From Chitinophaga filiformis (lineage in GTDB: Bacteria; Bacteroidota; Bacteroidia; Chitinophagales; Chitinophagaceae): 64,000 nt of DNA. Made by a program: the position numbers and the translations under genes. The stretch spans positions 2,273,001 to 2,337,000 of the forward strand of contig NZ_CP095855.1 of NCBI RefSeq assembly GCF_023100805.1, written 5' to 3'. The notes under the pieces are model-generated. The model made no database searches. It saw nothing but the letters and a program-made list of their open reading frames with translations, and was not told the origin of the DNA. Position 1 is the stretch's first letter; every line of letters begins with the position of its first letter. Shown here in pieces: positions 34,376-42,233 of the stretch.

Positions 34376-35857
34376 ATGAAATATACCATAGGATATGATA
34401 TCGGTTCCTCCTCGGTGAAAGCGGCATTGCTGGATGTTGAAACGGGGAAATGCCTGGCTACAGCAGTCAGTCCTGCACAGGAGATGCCAATGCATGCACC
34501 TGTAGCAGGTTGGGCAGAACAGGACCCCGAAATGTGGTGGCAGGAGGTACAGAACGCTACAAAAAAATTACAGCAACAGCATCCTTTTGATGGGAAGGCG
34601 GTTGCCGGTATTGGTATTGCATACCAGATGCATGGACTGGTATGTGTGGATAAAGACCAGCAGGTACTTCGCCCTGCCATTATCTGGTGTGACAGCCGGG
34701 CCGTGGAGATAGGTAATGAAGCTTTTAATGCACTGGGCCAGAACTGGTCGCTGCAATACCTGCTCAATTCTCCCGGTAACTTTACGGCTTCCAAATTACG
34801 TTGGGTACAGCAGTATGAACCGGAGATCTATGGACGCATCCACAAAGTCATGCTGCCGGGTGATTTTATTGCCATGCGCCTGACAGGAGAGGCTGCAACC
34901 ACCATCTCCGGTCTCTCGGAAGGCATCTTCTGGGATTTTAGCGGCCGGCAGGTATCGCCTGTATTATTGAAGCATTACAATATTGATGAAAGCCTTTTGT
35001 CGGATGTAGTACCTACTTTCGGCTTACAGGGTAAGGTAACGGAAAAGGCAGCTGCGCTCTTAGGCATCGCCGCGGGTACGCCCGTGACCTATCGTGCAGG
35101 TGATCAGCCTAACAATGCATTTTCACTCAACGTACTGAAACCCGGCGAAGCCGCTACAACAGCAGGTACTTCCGGTGTTGTTTATGCGGTGCACGATCAC
35201 ATCGCTTTCGACCAGGAAAGCCGTGTGAATACTTTTGTACACGTCAATGACAAGGCGGATGCTCATCGTAATGGCGTACTGATGTGCCTCAACGGTACAG
35301 GCATCCTCAACAGCTGGTTAAGGCAGGTAACAGGTAAGCTGGAATACAGCGAAATGAATACACTCGCTGCACAGGCGCCTGCCGGCTCGCGTGGTCTGCA
35401 GATCTATCCTTTTGGTAACGGAGCAGAACGTATCCTGGCCAATAAGGAAACAGGAGCAGTAATCAACGGGCTGAACTTCAATATCCATGGCCGTGAGCAC
35501 CTGTTGCGCGCGGCACAGGAAGGGATTGTATTCGCCCTGAAATACGGAATGGACATCATGACCGATATGGGCCTGAATATTCACCGTGTGAGGGCAGGAC
35601 AGGCTAATATGTTCCTCAGTCCTCTTTTCCGCGAAGTATTTGCCAATACCGCCAATGTAGTGATCGAACTTTATAACACAGACGGCGCCCAGGGAGCTGC
35701 CAGGGCCGCCGGTATAGGAGCAGGCCTGTACAATGAACAGGAAGCTTTCCGCGGTATGGAATGTCTGGCTACTATAGAGCCGGATGCCACATTACAGCAA
35801 CAATATGCCAGCATCTACAGCCAGTGGCTGGAAGGATTACAGCGCGTTATTAAGTAA
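34376..35857 (+). CDS. xylB: Xylulokinase
   Basis: FGGY-family kinase phosphorylating D-xylulose at O5. 493 aa. N-terminal ATPase-fold motif [22 protein letters not shown] (3-24), [24 protein letters not shown] and IIWCDSRA for substrate contacts, and the catalytic Asp in [14 protein letters not shown]. The C-terminal FGGY domain includes [14 protein letters not shown]. Next to xylA in the same direction. Confidence 0.94.
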   Translation: MKYTIGYDIGSSSVKAALLDVETGKCLATAVSPAQEMPMHAPVAGWAEQDPEMWWQEVQNATKKLQQQHPFDGKAVAGIGIAYQMHGLVCVDKDQQVLRPAIIWCDSRAVEIGNEAFNALGQNWSLQYLLNSPGNFTASKLRWVQQYEPEIYGRIHKVMLPGDFIAMRLTGEAATTISGLSEGIFWDFSGRQVSPVLLKHYNIDESLLSDVVPTFGLQGKVTEKAAALLGIAAGTPVTYRAGDQPNNAFSLNVLKPGEAATTAGTSGVVYAVHDHIAFDQESRVNTFVHVNDKADAHRNGVLMCLNGTGILNSWLRQVTGKLEYSEMNTLAAQAPAGSRGLQIYPFGNGAERILANKETGAVINGLNFNIHGREHLLRAAQEGIVFALKYGMDIMTDMGLNIHRVRAGQANMFLSPLFREVFANTANVVIELYNTDGAQGAARAAGIGAGLYNEQEAFRGMECLATIEPDATLQQQYASIYSQWLEGLQRVIK

Positions 35858-35916
35858 CTGGCCATTGGCAGTTACACGGAATATACACACGTTTTGGATT
35901 CAAAAAAAGAAAGAAA

Positions 35917-37245
35917 ATGAGTATCACTTTAGGGAATCAGGAGTACTTCAAAGGCATAGGGAAAATTGCCTACGAAGGTCCTCAGTCAACTAACCCATTT
36001 GCTTACAAATGGTATGACGAGAACAGAAAGATCGGTGGCAAGACCATGAAGGAACTGTTCCGTTTTGCAGTATCCTACTGGCACACCTTCTGCGGTACCG
36101 GCGGAGATCCGTTCGGTCCGGGTACCAAGGCTTTTCCCTGGTTAACTGCTACTGATGCAGTACAGAGCGCAAAAGACAAAATGGATGCAGCTTTCGAATT
36201 CTTCACAAAGCTGGGCGTACCTTATTACTGCTTCCACGATGTGGACCTGGTAGATGAAGGCGCTACCATCAGTGAGTATGAAAGCCGCATGCAGAAGATC
36301 GTTGATTACGCAAAGGAAAAACAGAAAGCCAGCGGTGTGAAACTATTGTGGGGAACTGCCAATGTATTCAGCAATCCGCGTTACATGAACGGCGCTTCCA
36401 CCAATCCTGACTTCGCTGTACTGGCTTATGCAGGTACACAGGTTAAGAATTCCCTGGATGCAACTATTGCATTGGGTGGCGAAAACTATGTATTCTGGGG
36501 CGGTCGCGAGGGATATATGACCCTGCTGAATACAAACATGAAGCGCGAGCAGGAGCACCTGGCCCGCTTCCTGACAGTGGCTAAAGATTATGCACGTAAA
36601 CAGGGCTTTAAAGGTACGTTCTTCATTGAGCCTAAACCTTGCGAGCCTACTAAACACCAGTACGATTATGATGCGGCAACTGTAATAGGTTTTCTGCGTC
36701 ACTACGGACTGGATAAAGATTTTAAACTGAACCTGGAAGTGAACCATGCTACACTGGCGGGCCATACCTTCCAGCACGAACTGCAGGTAGCTGCTGATGC
36801 AGGTATGCTGGGCAGCATTGACGCAAACCGTGGCGACGCGCAGAACGGATGGGATACTGACCAGTTCCCGATGAACCTGAACGACATGGTCGAGTTCATG
36901 CTGGTGATCCTGGAAGCCGGTGGTTTCAGCGGTGGTGGTGTGAACTTCGACGCGAAGACACGCCGTAACTCAACCGACCTGGAAGACATTTTCCATGCGC
37001 ATATCGGTGGTATCGATTCTTTCGCCCGCGCTGCTGTCATTGCGGAGAAAGTACTGGAACAATCTCCGTATAAGCAATTCCGTAAAGACCGTTACGCTTC
37101 TTTCGACAGCGGTAAGGGTAAGGAATTCGAAGAGGGTAAGCTGACGCTGGAAGACCTGCGTAATTTCGCTGTGAGCAATGGTGAGCCTAAGCTTATCAGT
37201 GGCAAACAGGAGTGGCTGGAAAATATTATCAACCAGTATATCTGA
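35917..37245 (+). CDS. xylA: Xylose isomerase
   Basis: Converts D-xylose to D-xylulose, a TIM-barrel enzyme with two divalent metals. 442 aa, class II length. Seen: [12 protein letters not shown] near the N terminus, catalytic H107 in [31 protein letters not shown] (metal-binding Glu region), [17 protein letters not shown], and [19 protein letters not shown]. 59 nt after xylB. A terminator follows at 37276-37312. Confidence 0.97.
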   Translation: MSITLGNQEYFKGIGKIAYEGPQSTNPFAYKWYDENRKIGGKTMKELFRFAVSYWHTFCGTGGDPFGPGTKAFPWLTATDAVQSAKDKMDAAFEFFTKLGVPYYCFHDVDLVDEGATISEYESRMQKIVDYAKEKQKASGVKLLWGTANVFSNPRYMNGASTNPDFAVLAYAGTQVKNSLDATIALGGENYVFWGGREGYMTLLNTNMKREQEHLARFLTVAKDYARKQGFKGTFFIEPKPCEPTKHQYDYDAATVIGFLRHYGLDKDFKLNLEVNHATLAGHTFQHELQVAADAGMLGSIDANRGDAQNGWDTDQFPMNLNDMVEFMLVILEAGGFSGGGVNFDAKTRRNSTDLEDIFHAHIGGIDSFARAAVIAEKVLEQSPYKQFRKDRYASFDSGKGKEFEEGKLTLEDLRNFAVSNGEPKLISGKQEWLENIINQYI

Positions 37246-37275
37246 TCGTAACTTATTTGTTGAATGGAATATTAG

Positions 37276-37312
37276 GAAGCTGTCTGCCGCAAGGCGTGAC
37301 AGCTTCTTTTTT
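37276..37312 (+). terminator. Intrinsic terminator after xylA
   Basis: Stem GAAGCTGTC/GACAGCTTC (37276-37284, 37298-37306) with an inner GCC-GCAA-GGC mini-stem and a TTTTTT tail to 37312. It separates xylA from the epimerase gene. Confidence 0.85.
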
Positions 37313-37344
37313 ATGTACCTTGTGGAACCATTAAACTGATTGCC

Positions 37345-38295
37345 ATGTTCTCCACACACACCATTCACCAGGATGGTTTCGATATCGTTGCGCTGAAGGA
37401 CGATGATAACGGTGCGCAGGTAGAGATCATTCCTGCGCATAGCGCTATGCTGCATGCTTTCCGCATACCTTATAAGGACACGCAGCTGAATATCATCGAC
37501 AACTACGCCAGCCTGGAAGACTACAGGGCTAATATGGCCACGTATTTCAAGAGCGCTAAACTGAGCCCCTTTGCCTGCCGTATACCCGGTGGCGTGTATG
37601 AGTGGGAGGGAAAGCAGTACAAGATACAGAAAGGTATTGCGCCGGGTAGCTATATACATGGATTACTCTACGATGTTGCGTTTACAGTGGAAGAGAAGTA
37701 TGCCGATGAAAAATCGGCAAGGGTAACATTGCGATATCAGTATAATGGAGCCGATGAGGGGTATCCTTTCCCATATGACTGTGTAGTGCAGTATAGCCTG
37801 CAGCCTTCCTCACACCTGGAGGTAACCACTACCATCAGCAACCGTTCTTCCGGTGCCATACCTGTGATGGACGGATGGCATCCTTACTTTACTACAGGCA
37901 CGCCCATAGACGATATGGAGCTACAATTTGCGTCGGAACAAATAGTGGAATTTAATGCGCAGCTGGTGCCCACGGGTAAGGTACTACCGTACAACAGGTT
38001 TTTGGAATCTTCTCCCCTGGAGGGCATTCCGCTTGATAATTCTTTCCTGCTGAACTTTGATCAGCATGCATCAACATGTACCTTAAGAGATCCGAAAAAG
38101 CATGTTGCCATTACATTCTATCCAGACAGCAGTTATCCCGTTTTGCAGATATATATACCGCCACACCGCAACAGTATTGCGATTGAGAACCTGACCGGCG
38201 CGCCTAACGCTTTCAATAACGGAATGGGACTGGTATCCCTTTCTGCTGGTGAAAGTAAGGCCTTCAGGACCGCCATTTCCGCACTTAGCTGGTAG
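37345..38295 (+). CDS. Aldose 1-epimerase (mutarotase)
   Basis: 316-aa galactose-mutarotase-fold enzyme interconverting alpha and beta anomers of aldoses. Seen: FACRIPGGVYEWEGKQYKIQ, SYIHGLLYD with the catalytic His, PYDCVVQYSL, and DGWHPYFTTG with the second His. Its place after xylA suggests action on xylose anomers, although the terminator before it and a near-consensus TACCTTG box about 24 nt upstream suggest its own transcript. Length is normal. Confidence 0.88.
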   Translation: MFSTHTIHQDGFDIVALKDDDNGAQVEIIPAHSAMLHAFRIPYKDTQLNIIDNYASLEDYRANMATYFKSAKLSPFACRIPGGVYEWEGKQYKIQKGIAPGSYIHGLLYDVAFTVEEKYADEKSARVTLRYQYNGADEGYPFPYDCVVQYSLQPSSHLEVTTTISNRSSGAIPVMDGWHPYFTTGTPIDDMELQFASEQIVEFNAQLVPTGKVLPYNRFLESSPLEGIPLDNSFLLNFDQHASTCTLRDPKKHVAITFYPDSSYPVLQIYIPPHRNSIAIENLTGAPNAFNNGMGLVSLSAGESKAFRTAISALSW

Positions 38296-38363
38296 CATAT
38301 TGGCATCCCTTGGCATAGTCTTTGGAACTTCACCTGTATTGTTTCACCCAAAAAAGATATGTT

Positions 38364-38549
38364 ATGGATACTTTAGAAATCAAGGGTAAATGGAATGAGG
38401 TGAAGGGGAAGATCAAACAACAATATGCAGAACTTACAGATGATGATCTTTTGTATGAGGAAGGGCAGGAAGACCGTTTGATAGGCAATCTTCAGCAGAA
38501 ATTAGGTAAGACACGTGATGAAGTCATTAAACTCTTAAAATCTGCGTAA
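38364..38549 (+). CDS. CsbD family stress-response protein
   Basis: 61-aa hydrophilic protein of the CsbD family: LEIKGKWNEVKGKIKQQYAE then LTDDDLLYEEGQEDRLIGNL. Members are general-stress proteins of unknown mechanism. The start at 38364 fits the family's N terminus; the frame extends 14 codons further up. A 49-aa membrane protein starts 2 nt after its stop, so the two are co-transcribed. Confidence 0.92.
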   Translation: MDTLEIKGKWNEVKGKIKQQYAELTDDDLLYEEGQEDRLIGNLQQKLGKTRDEVIKLLKSA

Positions 38550-38550
38550 C

Positions 38551-38700
38551 ATGGGAAGTCTACTGTATATTATCGCTGTCATACTCATTATCGGCTGGTT
38601 GCTGGGTTTTTTTGTGTATTCCGCAGGTGGATTGATCCATATTCTCCTTGTATTAGCAATTATAGCCATCCTCCTTCAGATTATAAGGGGATCCAGGTGA
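38551..38700 (+). CDS. Small membrane protein, lmo0937/DUF5670 family
   Basis: 49-aa protein with two hydrophobic helices: LLYIIAVILIIGWLLGFFVY and IHILLVLAIIAILLQII, ending RGSR. This matches the lmo0937-type small membrane family often found in Bacteroidota. ATG at 38551 directly follows the csbD stop; TGA ends at 38700, before a strong terminator. Likely an envelope-stress partner of CsbD by association only. Confidence 0.85.
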   Translation: MGSLLYIIAVILIIGWLLGFFVYSAGGLIHILLVLAIIAILLQIIRGSR

Positions 38701-38723
38701 GCCTATAAATTAAAATATCATGT

Positions 38724-38752
38724 AAATCCTCCCAATACAGGGAGGATTTTTT
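38724..38752 (+). terminator. Intrinsic terminator after csbD pair
   Basis: 10-bp arms AAATCCTCCC/GGGAGGATTT (38724-38733, 38740-38749), 6-nt loop, T run TTTTTT. Confidence 0.9.
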
Positions 38753-38796
38753 CGTTATTTTTTTAGGATATTGCCTGCAGATTAATCCATCAGATA

Positions 38797-39516
38797 ATGA
38801 AAAGAATCATCACAGGGTTACTGGTGCTTTGTTGTTGCAGCCTGCTGGGGGTAGTGAAAGCCCAGGCACAGGTAACGCTGACGGGAACCATCATGGACAA
38901 GGAGAACAAGCTGGTTTTGCCCTATGCGAGTGTCCTCAACAAAAGCACAGGTCGCAGAACCTACTCCGATAAAGGAGGCTTTTATAAAATAACAGCCAGC
39001 CCTAAAGATGTGGTCGTATTTTCATTTCTGGGGTACAGGTCAGACAGTGTGGTGGTAAGTCAGGCAAGCGGTACCGAGACCAGGAATATTTCCCTGACGG
39101 TAGAAGCCAAGCAGCTGCGTAGTGTGGAAATTGGTACGCAATATACACCTTACCAGATCGATTCCCTGGCGCGAAGGCAGCAGTTCGGTTACATCCTGGA
39201 CAAAAGGGATATGCCGCTGGCAGGAGGAAGCACCCCCGTAGGTGCAGGTATTGTGTTTAGCCCTTTTACGAGGTATTCCCGGTCTGAGAAGCAAAAGAGA
39301 GAGTTTAAAAAGATCTTTGCCAAAGCTGAAGAAGAGAGATATATAGATTCCCGGTACACGCCGCAGTTCGTTAGCCGGGTGACAAGTCTGAAAGGGGATT
39401 CACTGATGTTGTTCATGAGGGAAAATTATCCTGATTATAATACCATGAGGGTAATGCAGCAGGAAGACCTGATTTACTGGATAACGGATAAATACCGTGC
39501 ATGGAAGAAGAGATAG
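38797..39516 (+). CDS. Secreted protein with carboxypeptidase-like regulatory (CarboxypepD_reg) domain
   Basis: 239-aa secreted protein. Signal peptide 1-25 (LLVLCCCSLLGVVKAQAQ). Residues about 26-105 form a CarboxypepD_reg-like domain: VTLTGTIMDKENKLVLPYAS, TYSDKGGFYKITASPKD, VVFSFLGYRSD. The C-terminal part (about 110-239) is Lys/Arg/Tyr-rich, with no recognised domain. Such proteins usually act at the outer membrane; role here unknown. Converges on the protease gene. Confidence 0.82.
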   Translation: MKRIITGLLVLCCCSLLGVVKAQAQVTLTGTIMDKENKLVLPYASVLNKSTGRRTYSDKGGFYKITASPKDVVVFSFLGYRSDSVVVSQASGTETRNISLTVEAKQLRSVEIGTQYTPYQIDSLARRQQFGYILDKRDMPLAGGSTPVGAGIVFSPFTRYSRSEKQKREFKKIFAKAEEERYIDSRYTPQFVSRVTSLKGDSLMLFMRENYPDYNTMRVMQQEDLIYWITDKYRAWKKR

Positions 39517-39535
39517 GACAAGAAATAGCTATAAT

Positions 39536-39572
39536 TGCAACGGCCACCCCGGAAAGAGGGTGGCCGCGTTGC
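39536..39572. terminator. Hairpin between convergent genes
   Basis: GCAACGGCCACCC pairs with GGGTGGCCGCGTTGC (one bulged base), loop of about 8 nt. Stable but without a clear T run on the plus strand; probable terminator for one or both convergent genes. Confidence 0.55.
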
Positions 39573-39598
39573 ATGCAGAGGCCAATAGAAAATATCTT

Positions 39599-40687
39599 TT
39601 AGTTATAAACTTTCACCATATAAACGAAGTCTTCCAGCTTCTTCACCTGATCCACACGGCTTAACCCTCCCAGTCTGTTCTTATGATTCCATTCTTTTTT
39701 AGGCAGTTTATCTTTCGGCATTTCTTCCAGCAGTCGTTTCAGGTGCGCTGATTTAACTGCAAAAGCAATACCATCGGAAGTCGTTTGTTTGCCGGTTACG
39801 ATACCTACCACATCACCTTTGCTATCCATCAGGGGAGCTCCGCTGTTCCCGGGATTAACCGGGATGGACACCTGGTAGGCAGCGCTGTCGCCATTAAAGC
39901 CGGTCTGCGCGCTGATGTAGCCCTCACCGTAAACAATCTCATCCCGTGGATAACCCAGGGTGAAAACTGCTTCACCACGTAGCGCATGCTGCGGCTTCAG
40001 GGTGTAGGGGAGTGGCTGGCCTTTAAAAGTGCTGTCGGTGATCTTGAGGATAGCCAGATCGCTGGAGATGTCCTCAAATACACTAGCTGCTTTAAATGCT
40101 TCACCTTTCGTATTCTGGATATAAATTGAATCTGCACCCGCTATTACATGGTAATTTGTCACCACATAGCCGTTGTTGGAGATAGCAAATCCGGTACCAC
40201 CATAAGTGCCGGGGTTGGCGGGTGCTTTCTTTTTATTGTTCATGTCGTTGATGAGGGCGTTCTGGGAGCGCTGGATATTGTTCAGCACACGTCTTACATC
40301 CTCATATTGGGCGGTGGTTTTCTGTCTGTTAGCATTCTGCATGAGTGCTATGGTAGACAGGGAAGTGACCAGGGCTATGCAGGCCGCTGCCGCCATATTG
40401 GTTACCAGCCTTTTGCTGATGGTAAATACTTTCGTTTGTGTTGGGGCCGGCGATGGGGAGAAGACGTGATCAGTAGCCATGGCAGCATGGATCTTATCCA
40501 TCTTTTCCTGGAATGCTACCCTCTGTCCGTATTGTTCCAGCTGTTGAATGAGCAGCTGATGTGCCAGCACCTGCTCATTGACCGCTGGGTTGGACTGGCG
40601 CAGCGCTTCGAAAGCAGTTTTTTCCTGCTCACTCATTTCGCCCTCCAGGTAGCGTTCAATATCACGTATTAATGTAAAGTCGTTCAT
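39599..40687 (-). CDS. Membrane anti-sigma-like protein fused to a periplasmic trypsin-like (HtrA-type) serine protease
   Basis: 362 aa. Residues 1-70 are acidic and helical (DIERYLEGEMSEQEKTAFEA), like the cytoplasmic anti-sigma part of Bacteroidota sigma regulators; no zinc motif. A transmembrane helix spans about 94-116 (LVTNMAAAACIALVTSLSTI). Then a short coiled coil (about 127-150), and a trypsin-like domain with an intact triad: H180 (VTNYHVIAG), D210 (SSDLAILKI) and S282 (NPGNSGAPL). No PDZ domain follows. The gene is 49 nt downstream of an ECF sigma gene on the same strand. So it may hold the sigma factor inside while a protease sits outside: as sensor, self-cleaving switch or effector. 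Family pieces are known; the role of the fusion is inference. Confidence 0.85.
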   Translation of the reverse strand: MNDFTLIRDIERYLEGEMSEQEKTAFEALRQSNPAVNEQVLAHQLLIQQLEQYGQRVAFQEKMDKIHAAMATDHVFSPSPAPTQTKVFTISKRLVTNMAAAACIALVTSLSTIALMQNANRQKTTAQYEDVRRVLNNIQRSQNALINDMNNKKKAPANPGTYGGTGFAISNNGYVVTNYHVIAGADSIYIQNTKGEAFKAASVFEDISSDLAILKITDSTFKGQPLPYTLKPQHALRGEAVFTLGYPRDEIVYGEGYISAQTGFNGDSAAYQVSIPVNPGNSGAPLMDSKGDVVGIVTGKQTTSDGIAFAVKSAHLKRLLEEMPKDKLPKKEWNHKNRLGGLSRVDQVKKLEDFVYMVKVYN

Positions 40688-40710
40688 CGCCTGTAACCGC
40701 TTTTACAGAT

Positions 40711-40736
40711 CTGTCAGGTCTTACACCTGTCAGGTC
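40711..40736. repeat. Direct repeat between sigma and anti-sigma/protease genes
   Basis: CTGTCAGGTC occurs at 40711-40720 and 40727-40736, a 16-bp period, in the 49-nt gap before the protease gene and abutting the sigma stop. ACCTGTCAGGT-like sequences are frequent intergenic repeats in Bacteroidota as I recall; function unknown. Confidence 0.7.
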
Positions 40737-41312
40737 CTAAGATTTATATTGTTCAAAAAATAGTTTCTTCAATCGCATCAGGCACTTGTACTTCTGGTTT
40801 TTGGCATTTTCTGAGTTGGTGTATCCAAATTTCTCAGCAATGTCCTGCATAGACAGTTTCCTGATATAATAGTCTTCCAGGATCGTTTTACAAGGCTCTC
40901 CCATATTCCCCATTGTCTTTTCCATCACCCTGAACTGCTGGTCTTTTTCCTCATGCTCCGCCACTGTACTGGTTTCTGCCGCCGGCAATACTTCTTCCAG
41001 TTCATCAGGAAGAGCCAGTTGCCAGCTACCTGTCTGCAATTTCTTTAGCCACAGATGACGGCATACCGCGTAGAGAAAAGTTTTCAACTTGCTGTACAGA
41101 TCGAATTCCCCTTTCTGCGCTTTCTCGTACAATATGATCATGGCTTCCTGGAAAAGATCTTTTGCATCATCTTCAGACCCATTATACTGTAAGACCATTC
41201 TTAATATAGAAGGATAATTCTCCGTATAGATGGTCGCCAGCGCCCTGTCGTCATTCCTGGTTAATCCCAGCAGTAATTCCCGATCCCGTTCTATGTTCTG
41301 ATTATGCTTCAC
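40737..41312 (-). CDS. ECF-type RNA polymerase sigma factor
   Basis: 191-aa sigma-70 family factor. Region 2 lies at about 20-95 (ATIYTENYPSILRMVLQYNG, DAKDLFQEAMIILYEKA, LKTFLYAVCRHLWLKKL). Region 4 is C-terminal (ILEDYYIRKLSMQDIAEKFG, SENAKNQKYKCLMRLKKLF). The linker 100-125 is acidic (ELEEVLPAAETSTVAEHEEK). Different from the SigK-like pair at 5943/7588. It is followed by the membrane protease/anti-sigma gene and read divergently from a small lipoprotein gene. A 56-bp imperfect dyad lies 93-148 bp upstream. Confidence 0.92.
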   Translation of the reverse strand: MKHNQNIERDRELLLGLTRNDDRALATIYTENYPSILRMVLQYNGSEDDAKDLFQEAMIILYEKAQKGEFDLYSKLKTFLYAVCRHLWLKKLQTGSWQLALPDELEEVLPAAETSTVAEHEEKDQQFRVMEKTMGNMGEPCKTILEDYYIRKLSMQDIAEKFGYTNSENAKNQKYKCLMRLKKLFFEQYKS

Positions 41313-41404
41313 TTATTAATACTATTAAATGGCTTTGGTAACCCAAAGTAGCAGAAAAAAAATCCAAATCCCAAATCCCCCCGGGTAGCTATCTCCCTAT
41401 AGAT

Positions 41405-41460
41405 GCAGGAATGAGCTGATTTCATATATAGTTACGTCTCTATATATGGAAATGTCCTGC
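41405..41460. promoter_or_regulatory. Nested dyad in the sigma/lipoprotein divergent region
   Basis: Inner perfect arms CATATATAG/CTATATATG (41423-41431, 41440-41448) and outer arms GCAGGA/TCCTGC (41405-41410, 41455-41460) share one centre. It lies between the divergent ECF sigma gene and the lipoprotein gene and could be a regulator site or cruciform. The rest of 41313-41580 is A/T-rich with no gene. Confidence 0.5.
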
Positions 41461-41580
41461 CTGAAATGGAAAAAAGGGCCAAAACGGACAGAAAAAAAAT
41501 TTTTTAAAAATCTGGGTTACCTTTTTTCAAACCGGGTATAAAGGATAGATAATATTTCAAAACCTAAAAACATAGTCAAA

Positions 41581-41796
41581 ATGAAAAACGCTCTGAAAAT
41601 TGGTTTCTTAGCTTTAGCTCTTGGTGTATTTGCAGCTTCTTGCGGTGGTGGTTCTTCAACTCCAGCAGAAGATACTACAGCTACTCAGACCATCGATTCA
41701 GCTGCTGCTACCGTTGATTCAGCTGCCGCTACAGTTGATTCTGCTGCTGCTGTTGTTGATTCAGCTAAAGCTGTTGTTGACTCTACCAAAAAATAA
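41581..41796 (+). CDS. Small lipoprotein with heptad repeats
   Basis: 71-aa protein. Lipoprotein signal: hydrophobic stretch then AASCGGG, with Cys21 as the lipidation site. The mature part carries five near-exact heptads, DSAAATV-DSAAATV-DSAAAVV-DSAKAVV-DSTKK, predicted to form an amphipathic helix, reminiscent of Braun-type lipoproteins with a C-terminal Lys. Divergent from the ECF sigma gene, so it may be in that regulon. Ends at an intrinsic terminator. Function unknown. Confidence 0.85.
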   Translation: MKNALKIGFLALALGVFAASCGGGSSTPAEDTTATQTIDSAAATVDSAAATVDSAAAVVDSAKAVVDSTKK

Positions 41797-41829
41797 TTAC
41801 GTTGGTAAGCAAATAAAGGCTTTTATATG

Positions 41830-41863
41830 ACCGCTCCGTTGCAAAACGGGGCGGTTTTTTTTT
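41830..41863 (+). terminator. Intrinsic terminator after lipoprotein gene
   Basis: ACCGCTCCGTT pairs with AACGGGGCGGT (one G-T), loop GCAA, then a run of ten T. Confidence 0.9.
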
Positions 41864-41952
41864 GTTAAGCCTGCTTCTATTAGCTGGAAACTGAGAAAAA
41901 TATCAGAAATAGACTATTTTATTAGATAGATTGTAATTATTGACAATAGTGC

Positions 41953-41982
41953 TTGGAAAATTCAAATCCTGGTGTATTTTTG
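41953..41982 (+). promoter_or_regulatory. Promoter of the aromatic operon leader
   Basis: TTG at 41953-41955, 19 nt, then TATTTTTG at 41975-41982: consensus Bacteroidota promoter. Expected start near 41988, about 12 nt before the first leader peptide. Confidence 0.75.
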
Positions 41983-42000
41983 TCAGGCAATTAAGCAAAT

Positions 42001-42063
42001 ATGATACAGCAAACAACCTTTGGTTACTTTTATGGTTTCTACTTTTTCTGGTACCAGGAATAG
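42001..42063 (+). CDS. Aromatic leader peptide 1 (20 aa, Phe/Tyr/Trp-rich)
   Basis: ATG 42001 to TAG 42061-42063. The peptide MIQQTTFGYFYGFYFFWYQE has ten aromatic residues (five Phe, four Tyr, one Trp) among residues 7-18. It lies 18 nt after a consensus -7 box and just before a terminator, at the head of the operon for Phe/Tyr and chorismate synthesis. This is the layout of a ribosome-stalling attenuator peptide. Too short for normal gene callers. Confidence 0.85.
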   Translation: MIQQTTFGYFYGFYFFWYQE

Positions 42064-42134
42064 GGAGGTCGTTTGTAGTACTTAAATATAAAGAAACTAG
42101 CAAAAGGCCTCCCGGACGGGAGGCCTTCTTTTTT
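42063..42134 (+). terminator. Aromatic attenuator 1: anti-terminator strand and terminator
   Basis: Terminator: arms AAGGCCTCCCG/CGGGAGGCCTT (42104-42114, 42117-42127), 2-nt loop, then CTTTTTT. GGGAGGTC at 42063-42070, starting at the leader stop codon, is complementary to GGCCTCCC at 42106-42113 in the terminator 5' arm (8 bp, one G-U). A ribosome at the stop would cover that strand and allow termination; a ribosome stalled at the aromatic codons would leave it free to pair and block the terminator. Confidence 0.85.
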
Positions 42135-42152
42135 CCGATAATATCAAGCTTT

Positions 42153-42233
42153 ATGTCACAGCGTTTCAGCCTTTATTTCTTTTACTTTTTCTTTTACTTC
42201 TTTTACGTCGTAAAGGCCGGGACTCTTTTGTAA
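42153..42233 (+). CDS. Aromatic leader peptide 2 (26 aa, Phe/Tyr run)
   Basis: ATG 42153 to TAA 42231-42233. Residues 8-18 are YFFYFFFYFFY, eleven aromatic residues in a row; residue 5 is also Phe, with no Trp. It starts about 18 nt after the T run of terminator 1 and ends 27 nt before terminator 2. No second promoter is visible, so it would be reached only by transcripts that pass the first attenuator. In the same frame a longer ORF opens at 41940, but its upstream part crosses terminator 1 and is not protein-like. Confidence 0.82.
   Translation: MSQRFSLYFFYFFFYFFYVVKAGTLL

Noticed and set aside
41940..42233. 97-codon ORF spanning the aromatic leader region
   Set aside because: Starts before the predicted transcription start and crosses terminator 1. 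Only its last 26 codons, from ATG 42153, make sense, as leader peptide 2.
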